Positions 58,024 through 64,000 of a stretch of 64,000 bases of DNA are shown here, piece after piece (positions within the stretch are counted from its first letter, which is position 1; every line of letters begins with the position of its first letter). The notes beneath the pieces were generated by a model. It did no database searches, was not told where the DNA came from, and saw only the letters and a list, made by a program, of their open reading frames with translations. Source of the stretch: Cyclobacterium marinum DSM 745 (GTDB lineage Bacteria; Bacteroidota; Bacteroidia; Cytophagales; Cyclobacteriaceae); NCBI RefSeq assembly GCF_000222485.1, contig NC_015914.1, positions 3,516,001 through 3,580,000 of the forward strand, in the 5' to 3' direction. The translations under genes and the position numbers were made by a program.

Positions 58024-59373
58024 TTATACTGTTCCTTGGGCATGCATGGCTTTGGCCACCTTTTCAAAAGCACCTATGTTGGCTGCGTTAAGATAATCTT
58101 GTTTTTCTAAATTATGTTTGCTAATGGTTTCCAAACATTTTTCATGGATACCTTTCATGATTGTTCTTAGTTGCTTCTCCAAATCATTTTTTGTCCAGTA
58201 ACTTCCCATTCTGTTTTGCGTCATTTCAAGTCCAGAAACGGCCACCCCTCCTGCATTACTCGCTTTTCCGGGCCCATACAGTACATTGGTTTGTTGTAAA
58301 TAGTTGATGGCTTCCGGTGTGCAAGGCATATTAGCTCCTTCCGCCAACAAGAGTAGTCCATTTTGCTTGAGAAGTTTAGCATCTGCTTCGTGCAATTCAT
58401 TTTGTGTAGCACATGGGAAGGCACAATCGGCAGGAATGGACCAAATGTTTTCATTGCCGGCTGTTGTGAATTTGGCAGATTCAAATTTTTCCGCAAAAGC
58501 TGAAATGCTTTTTCTCTGGCCATTTTTCACTGTTTTCAAGAAATCTAATTTTTCTTCAGTCATTCCTTCCGGGTCATGAATAAAGCCGGTTGAATCGGAA
58601 AAAGCAACCACTTTAGCCCCTTCTTGTAGCAGCTTTTCAATAGCAAATTGAGAAACATTTCCTGCCCCCGAAACCAAACATACTTTGTCATTTAAATGCT
58701 CATCGATCTCTGTGAGCATAAAATGGGCAAAGTGAATTAGTCCATAGCCAGTAGCTTCCGGTCTTAAAAATGAACCGCCCCAGTCTTTTCCTTTTCCTGT
58801 TAGGACTCCCTGAAATTCATTTTGAATTTTTTTATAGGTCCCAAAGAGGTATCCTATTTCTCTTTCCCCAACCCCAATATCTCCGGCAGGAACATCTGTG
58901 AAATGTCCTATATGTCGGTAGGCTTCCATCATCCAAGCTTGGCAAAACCGCATGACTTCGCCATCAGATTTTCCTTTAGGGTTAAAATCAGCTCCTCCTT
59001 TCCCGGCGCCAAGAGGTAAACCGGTCAAAGCATTTTTAAATATTTGTTCGAAGGCTAAAAATTTTAGAATGCTTTGGTTGACGCTTGGATGAAAGCGCAA
59101 GCCACCTTTATAGGGTCCCAAAGCACTATTCATTTGTATTCGATATCCTTTATTGACCTGAACTTTTCCGTTGTCATCTGTCCAGCAAACACGGAAGGAA
59201 ATAATTCTTTCCGCTTCACAAATACGTTCAAAAAGCTTTTCATCCACATATAAATCATGGGCATTCAGTACCGGGAGAATACTTTCAAAAACTTCTTGTA
59301 CTGCTTGGTGAAATTCAGACTCATTGGGGTTTTTGTCGATGATGTTTTTTAGGATATTTTTTAATGATGACAT
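58024..59373 (-). CDS. gdhA: Glutamate dehydrogenase (hexameric, likely NADP-dependent)
   Basis: The 449 residues are the hexameric type. K89 (GPYKGGLRF), K113 and the catalytic K125 (PLGAGKGGADF) bind substrate; the Rossmann domain follows from about 200. It joins ammonium to 2-oxoglutarate. NADP use is inferred from length and closeness to E. coli GdhA. The start is directly after the pabB stop, with no base between them. Confidence 0.96.
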   Translation of the reverse strand: MSSLKNILKNIIDKNPNESEFHQAVQEVFESILPVLNAHDLYVDEKLFERICEAERIISFRVCWTDDNGKVQVNKGYRIQMNSALGPYKGGLRFHPSVNQSILKFLAFEQIFKNALTGLPLGAGKGGADFNPKGKSDGEVMRFCQAWMMEAYRHIGHFTDVPAGDIGVGEREIGYLFGTYKKIQNEFQGVLTGKGKDWGGSFLRPEATGYGLIHFAHFMLTEIDEHLNDKVCLVSGAGNVSQFAIEKLLQEGAKVVAFSDSTGFIHDPEGMTEEKLDFLKTVKNGQRKSISAFAEKFESAKFTTAGNENIWSIPADCAFPCATQNELHEADAKLLKQNGLLLLAEGANMPCTPEAINYLQQTNVLYGPGKASNAGGVAVSGLEMTQNRMGSYWTKNDLEKQLRTIMKGIHEKCLETISKHNLEKQDYLNAANIGAFEKVAKAMHAQGTV

Positions 59374-60654
59374 TTAATTTGGGTTATTGAAATTTGAATA
59401 AAAGTTTTCTAAGGTTTTAATTAAGGAAGCTGCCTTTAGCAGGCATTCTTGGTATTCTGCTTTCGCATCAGCATCAATTGTAATGGCACTTCCCACGCCA
59501 AAATAAAAGGAATTTTTTGTTCGGTCTATAATTAAACTTCTAATAATTACACAAAAATCGAAATCCCCATTGCTGTCTATATAACCTATACTTCCTGAAA
59601 ACCAGGATCTTTTGAATTTTTCGTAAGTTTCTATAAGTTCCATACATTTGACCTTGGGGGCTCCAGTCATACTTCCCATAGGAAAGGTTTGGGAAACTAT
59701 TTCCTCAAAACCAATCGAAGGAGGTAATCGGCAAATGACTGAGGAAATCATCTGAGAAATTTGCTTAAATGAATAAATACCAAACAATTCTTCTACCTTA
59801 ACACTTCCTGTTTGGGCTATCCTTGCAAGATCATTTCTCATCAAATCCACAATCATCAAATTCTCTGCTTGTTCTTTTTCACTTTCAGCCAGCTGCTTTT
59901 TTAAGTCCTCATCTTCCTGTTGGGTTTTCCCACGTTTGATGGTGCCTTTTATGGGTTGTGTAAGCAATGTCTGACCCTGTTTCTTTAAAAACCTTTCAGG
60001 GGAAGCACAACAAAGATACAGATTTGCTGCCTTGAACAAAGCACTAAAAGGCATGGGGGAATTTTCACATAGGTCTAGAAATAGATTTATAGGTTCTGTA
60101 TGAGAAACAGTACCATGAAAATCCATGCAATAATTCAATTCATAAATATCTCCTTCTAAAATATGCCCTTGGATTTTTTTGAAAATAGCTTTATAGCTTT
60201 CCTCATCATGTGAACTATCGATGGTGAAATCTCCGGTTTTTCGTTCAGAGGAGACTTGAGTGTTCAATATTTCAGCTAAAATTTGATCAGGCGATGTACC
60301 CTCAATGGTTAATTCATTCTTGTTGATTAGAATGGTTAACTCAGGACTAAAAAACAAACTGTCAGGACAACTTATCCAAGCTTTGTTTTGGCTGGAAAGA
60401 TTCTCATACTTGTTTTTTTGGTCATAGGATAAAATGCCAACTTTAGGCTTATCAGACGGAAGTTCATCCAATTGCTCCAAAGTAACGGCCTTGATTCCGG
60501 CATATAATACATGGTGAAAACCTCCCGAAGGGTAATCTATTTCCTGAGAAGTGAAATAACCAAAATAGTCGAATTTCAGATCTACCCATGCCAACATTTT
60601 AGGCACCCAATCGGAGGATTTTTGTACAGTGAGCTTGCTTTCGGTCGATGACAT
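59374..60654 (-). CDS. pabB: Aminodeoxychorismate synthase component I
   Basis: The 426 residues belong to the chorismate-binding family. The PIKGT motif with K236 marks the PabB type; anthranilate synthase has Ala at this place. GSMTGAPKVK is the conserved substrate loop. It makes 4-amino-4-deoxychorismate for folate, with a PabA or TrpG subunit that is not here. The start is only 29 bases after a terminator stem, leaving little room for a promoter. gdhA and dinB follow. Confidence 0.92.
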   Translation of the reverse strand: MSSTESKLTVQKSSDWVPKMLAWVDLKFDYFGYFTSQEIDYPSGGFHHVLYAGIKAVTLEQLDELPSDKPKVGILSYDQKNKYENLSSQNKAWISCPDSLFFSPELTILINKNELTIEGTSPDQILAEILNTQVSSERKTGDFTIDSSHDEESYKAIFKKIQGHILEGDIYELNYCMDFHGTVSHTEPINLFLDLCENSPMPFSALFKAANLYLCCASPERFLKKQGQTLLTQPIKGTIKRGKTQQEDEDLKKQLAESEKEQAENLMIVDLMRNDLARIAQTGSVKVEELFGIYSFKQISQMISSVICRLPPSIGFEEIVSQTFPMGSMTGAPKVKCMELIETYEKFKRSWFSGSIGYIDSNGDFDFCVIIRSLIIDRTKNSFYFGVGSAITIDADAKAEYQECLLKAASLIKTLENFYSNFNNPN

Positions 60655-60683
60655 TCCTACAAAATTAAGTAAATGCCATGAAA

Positions 60684-60709
60684 AAAGGGGGATAATCTTA
60701 TCCCCCTTT
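60684..60709 (-). terminator. Terminator after the YceI gene
   Basis: An 11-bp perfect stem (60684-60694 with 60699-60709) with a 4-base loop and a following T run on the minus strand. It lies between the YceI gene and pabB. Confidence 0.85.
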
Positions 60710-60737
60710 CAATTATTTTATTAAATGACCAGCTAAA

Positions 60738-61460
60738 TTAGTTGGCCTTGATGTCAAAACTCACACTTACAGTGTTGTAGATGAACTTGTCTTTGGTTTT
60801 GTCTACAGCTGTAGCTTCATCACCATAGGCTAAACCCCATTCGGTCCGGTCAATGTTAAATCCAGCTTGAGCAGAAACACTTCCATCAGCGATAGAAACA
60901 GATGCCGGAAATTTGATGTTTTTGGTTGTGCCTCTCATCGTTAGGTTTCCACTGACCCAGTGGGTAGGAGAAGCAGGTGCCAGTTCAGACTCACCTTTGG
61001 GAGTGTTTTCTGTTTCAAATTGCTCTTGATCTTCCACTGTATCACCTGAACTATAAGGAGAAACTTCTGTGATTACAAAAGTAGCCTGTGGGTGGTTGGC
61101 TGCATCGAAAAAATCATCAGATTGCAGGTGATTCCATAGTTTTCCGTGATTTTCACTGCCTTCCTCTAAATCGTGAATTTCTAGTTTCGTAATATCAAAA
61201 GTGAATTCTCCGGAAGTAATGGCATCTCCATCTACTGAAATTTCTCCACCTGTGACAGGGATAATTCCATGGTGCTGACCAGTGGGTTTATACCCTCTCC
61301 AATTTACTGTACTTGAATTGGTGTCCAATTGTAGCGTTTCACCACTGGATTGGGCTTCCTCTTGAGCCTCAGAAGTTTCAACTGTCTTGTTGTTTTGTCC
61401 ACAAGAAAAGGTCAATAAGGCTGCTGCCAGTAAAAAACCTGATAATTTCAATGTTTTCAT
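60738..61460 (-). CDS. YceI-family lipoprotein
   Basis: The 240 residues start at ATG 61460 (frame opens at 61517); the signal peptide ends FSC with C20 in the lipobox. A short acidic linker follows, then a YceI domain (about 45-238), a lipocalin-like barrel that binds isoprenoid or amide lipids in family members. Motifs VNWRGYKP and FNIDRTEWGLAYG are present. An insert of about 20 acidic residues lies mid-domain. It is a single gene with its own terminator. Confidence 0.92.
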   Translation of the reverse strand: MKTLKLSGFLLAAALLTFSCGQNNKTVETSEAQEEAQSSGETLQLDTNSSTVNWRGYKPTGQHHGIIPVTGGEISVDGDAITSGEFTFDITKLEIHDLEEGSENHGKLWNHLQSDDFFDAANHPQATFVITEVSPYSSGDTVEDQEQFETENTPKGESELAPASPTHWVSGNLTMRGTTKNIKFPASVSIADGSVSAQAGFNIDRTEWGLAYGDEATAVDKTKDKFIYNTVSVSFDIKAN

Positions 61461-61954
61461 AGTTATGATCTGATTTAATAAGTTGTGATTTTTTGCTAAA
61501 ATTATATGTATATACACTTAAACTAATTGTAGATAAAAAGGTTCAATAATTTTTAATTAATTTAACTAAGATTAGAGCAGTATCCAAATTAAGCTTTGCA
61601 TATCCTGCTACTTTCTTTAAAAATCATGTAAACAATAGACTATCAGCGCACTTCAAAGTCAATTAATTTGTGTTTTGGTGCTATTTTTACCCGATCTATT
61701 CCCTACAATTTCCATTAATTATTTAAATTAAAATGGTGTTGAATAGCTTTTATCCTTGCGAATTCATTTTTTAAAATATTTTAAGTTTTTGTATTGATTA
61801 AAAAATAAGGTGTTAAAATTGTGAGTAAAATAAAGAATGTCCCGCCGATCACGCATAGGATATTCCCGATTTTGTTAAATCGATTGTAGTGTTTGGTTAG
61901 AAGGGGAGTTGTCCAATTCTCCATTATTGCTACAATTCTTATTACATAGACAGT
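61461..61954. other. Divergent intergenic region
   Basis: About 494 bases between the YceI and carbonic anhydrase genes. No gene is seen. The part nearest the anhydrase start has a TTG followed 19 bases later by TACAATTC (weak promoter-like). Confidence 0.35.
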
Positions 61955-62470
61955 ATGGCATTAATAAAAAAAGTAAATGACAAATCGCCCCAATGGGGCA
62001 AAGAATGTTGGTTAGCAGACAATGCTACCCTCACGGGAGATGTGGTAATGGGAGATTATTGTACGGTTTGGTTCAATGCTGTGGTCAGAGGAGATGTACA
62101 TTACATTAAGATTGGAGATCATACCAATATTCAAGATGGAGCTGTAATTCACTGTTCTTATCAAAAATCCCCGGTAAATATAGGCTCGGAAGTATCCATT
62201 GCTCACAATGCCATCGTACATGGCTGTACAATAAAGGATCGGGTGATGATAGGAATGGGAGCCATCGTTATGGATGATGCAGTGGTCAACGAAGGTGCTG
62301 TAATTGCTGCAGGGGCTGTGGTTCTTGCGGGCACTATCGTAGAAAGCAACAGCATTTATGCAGGGATCCCGGCAAAGCGAGTCAAAGAAACAGGAAAGGA
62401 AATGAAGGAGGCCATTACAAGAATTGCCTCCAACTATCCTAAGTATGCCAGTTGGTATAAAGACGAATAA
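61955..62470 (+). CDS. Gamma-class carbonic anhydrase-like left-handed beta helix protein
   Basis: The 171 residues are a hexapeptide-repeat beta helix with a C-terminal helix. The zinc ligands of the family are present: H66 (AVIHCSY), and H84 and H89 in the HxxxxH pair (IAHNAIVHGC). It is of the short Yrd/PaaY-like type, in which anhydrase activity is not always found. It converges on aceK with one base between the stops. Confidence 0.9.
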   Translation: MALIKKVNDKSPQWGKECWLADNATLTGDVVMGDYCTVWFNAVVRGDVHYIKIGDHTNIQDGAVIHCSYQKSPVNIGSEVSIAHNAIVHGCTIKDRVMIGMGAIVMDDAVVNEGAVIAAGAVVLAGTIVESNSIYAGIPAKRVKETGKEMKEAITRIASNYPKYASWYKDE

Positions 62471-62471
62471 G

Positions 62472-64000
62472 CTAGACGGTTTCTTCCGGTCTGAATCGCA
62501 TGGATTCGGGGTAGGGGAAGGCATGGATCAATTCCCCTTTTTTTAGTTTGGATTGAATGCCGCTCCAATATTCAGGGTCAAACAACTCCGGGTTGTTTTC
62601 AATAAAATAGGCCTTTACATCTTGTCTGCCGATCATGAACCGTTTAAAATCTTCCGGAAACACATCATTTTCCTTGATTTCATACCATGGTCTTGAAGCA
62701 TATATTTGATCATAGGTTTGAGGTTTTGGCTTGGCGCGGAAATTCATGCAATGCAAAAATTCAATTTCATCATAATCATAAAAAATGACTCTATTTTGCC
62801 GTGTTACTCCAAAATTTTTGGTCATCATGTCACCCGGGAAAATATTTGCTTGGGCCATCTGTAAGATGGCTTTGGCATATTCATCAACTGCATGTTTGGC
62901 TTCTTCTAGGCTGCAGGTTTCCAAGTAAAGATTTAAGGGTCGCAAACGCCTTTCAATGTACAAGTGTTTGATTACAAGTGTATCTCCCTCAATGGATAAA
63001 AGGGAATTTACATTGGTTTTCAACTCCTTCATCAATAAGGGGTCTATTCTATTTAATGGGAGCCTGAAATTTTCAAATTCATGGGTGTCAGCCATTCTAC
63101 CCACCCTGTCATGTAGCCCCACCAGTTTGTATTTTTCTTTTACTTGTTGCCTGGTCATGTTTTTAGGAGGTTCAAAATGGTCTTTGATAAGCTTAAAAAC
63201 AATGTTTGAAGAAGGAAGGGTGAAAACGGTCATCACCATGCCTTTGATTCCTTCAGCTAAAATAAAATGGTCCTCACTCTGCTCTAGGTGGTTTGTAAAA
63301 TCTTTGTAGAAAGCTGTTTTACCATGTTTATTAAAGCCTATGGCATTGTACAACTCATAGGGGCGTTTGTGTTGGATAACTGATTGGAGAAAATTAACTG
63401 TTTGTGAGGGAATGGCTATTGGGGCCATAAAGTAGGATCTTGTATAACTGAAAATCCCACTCATTATATTGGGATCAAAAATAAGCGTGTCGGCAAATAT
63501 GCCTTTCTCATTATGCAAAAAGGGAATGATAAAAGGCATCCATTTATTACCCAGATAGGTTCTACCTATTAAATATGCTGCTTTATTGCGATAGAACACA
63601 TCCCTCAATACTTGTGTGGTGGTTTCTTTGGTTGCTTTGTACCTGCTTAAAATCACCTTTTTAACACTTTCTACTAAAAAATTGATGTCTTTTTCTTTTT
63701 GATAATAAGGAACGCCAAAGTCAAATTCTTCCAAGATTTTTGTAAAAGCATCATGTAGTTCTACCTGCGCAGGGTAGTTTCTAAATAAAGATTCGTCAAT
63801 GCTATCCATTTCGTTGGTTCCTGACAAATCATAAAACATCAGTGATTCATCAATCAGTTTTCCCGGAAATACTTTTCTAAAAACCGAATTAAAAAATGTA
63901 CCTGCTAGCTCTCTGTCTTCATTTGAAGCGATGGCATGAAAATAACTTTCTCGAATTTTAGCCCAAACTTCCTTGTTGTCCGCCTTCTCATTAAGCAATG
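62472..64000 (-). CDS. aceK: Isocitrate dehydrogenase kinase/phosphatase, N-terminal end missing at window edge
   Basis: At least 508 residues are visible; the frame is open to the right edge, and by comparison with E. coli AceK about 65-75 residues are missing. Shared blocks are FFNSVFRKVF near the start, ELFYRNKAA-like VFYRNKAAYLIGRTY, GIKGMVMTVFTLP (the ATP-binding loop), DRVGRMADTHEFENF, and NIFPGDMMTKNFGVT followed by FYDYDEIEF (catalytic loops). It turns isocitrate dehydrogenase off and on to divert carbon to the glyoxylate shunt. No aceA or aceB is in the window. Confidence 0.95.
   Translation of the reverse strand, partial: LLNEKADNKEVWAKIRESYFHAIASNEDRELAGTFFNSVFRKVFPGKLIDESLMFYDLSGTNEMDSIDESLFRNYPAQVELHDAFTKILEEFDFGVPYYQKEKDINFLVESVKKVILSRYKATKETTTQVLRDVFYRNKAAYLIGRTYLGNKWMPFIIPFLHNEKGIFADTLIFDPNIMSGIFSYTRSYFMAPIAIPSQTVNFLQSVIQHKRPYELYNAIGFNKHGKTAFYKDFTNHLEQSEDHFILAEGIKGMVMTVFTLPSSNIVFKLIKDHFEPPKNMTRQQVKEKYKLVGLHDRVGRMADTHEFENFRLPLNRIDPLLMKELKTNVNSLLSIEGDTLVIKHLYIERRLRPLNLYLETCSLEEAKHAVDEYAKAILQMAQANIFPGDMMTKNFGVTRQNRVIFYDYDEIEFLHCMNFRAKPKPQTYDQIYASRPWYEIKENDVFPEDFKRFMIGRQDVKAYFIENNPELFDPEYWSGIQSKLKKGELIHAFPYPESMRFRPEETV

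Overview
The window is a chromosomal segment of a low-GC, Gram-negative bacterium of the phylum Bacteroidetes, most likely order Cytophagales and close to the Cyclobacteriaceae. That placement is an inference from gene content and style, not from a database match. Pointers are a fused SerB-SerA serine enzyme, a lipoprotein-type TamA (TamL) beside TamB, the miaB / sigma-54 activator / lptE / TPR / secG order, several lipoproteins, DUF4412 and DUF983 proteins, -7 elements of the TAnnTTTG type, and few Shine-Dalgarno-like sequences. I see no rRNA, tRNA, CRISPR array, insertion sequence or phage gene. It reads as ordinary chromosome with some accessory operons.

Layout. 1-9 kb: the C-terminal end of a beta-lactamase-type hydrolase, a lone receiver protein, a Dabb lipoprotein, a thiamine-binding-type protein, pth, an rplY-prs unit, and a 1332-residue hybrid histidine kinase. 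9-19.3 kb: an EEP-family hydrolase, a GH18 protein / nitrilase / NUDIX cluster, a Tat-exported aminotransferase-fold protein, a TPR histidine kinase, a CoA-transferase gene interrupted by an in-frame stop, and an osmC pair. 19.3-31.2 kb: a second large hybrid kinase convergent with a 2-oxoacid dehydrogenase E2 gene, cinA, folA, a DUF4412 protein, a tandem universal stress protein, serB-serA, and two small genes. 31.3-37.5 kb: a tightly coupled operon of TetR regulator, ABC exporter subunit, HlyD adaptor, TolC channel and App1-type lipid phosphatase. 37.6-47.1 kb: a second lone receiver, groES-groEL, a sterol-desaturase-type enzyme, and secG / TPR / lptE / sigma-54 activator / miaB. 47.3-56.5 kb: catalase, then tamB-tamL. 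56.9-64 kb: pabB-gdhA-dinB, a YceI lipoprotein, a gamma-class carbonic anhydrase, and aceK running off the right edge.

How genes work together. The 31.3-37.5 kb operon encodes all parts of a self-regulated tripartite export route, but its ATPase has lost the ABC signature, the Walker B Asp and the switch His, and a phosphatidate-phosphatase-like gene is translationally coupled at its end. This is the best candidate here for an undescribed system. tamB-tamL, lptE and secG all serve the envelope. rplY-prs and pth serve translation and nucleotide supply. pabB, folA and gdhA touch folate and nitrogen metabolism. Several convergent gene pairs end inside a shared hairpin that holds both stop codons.
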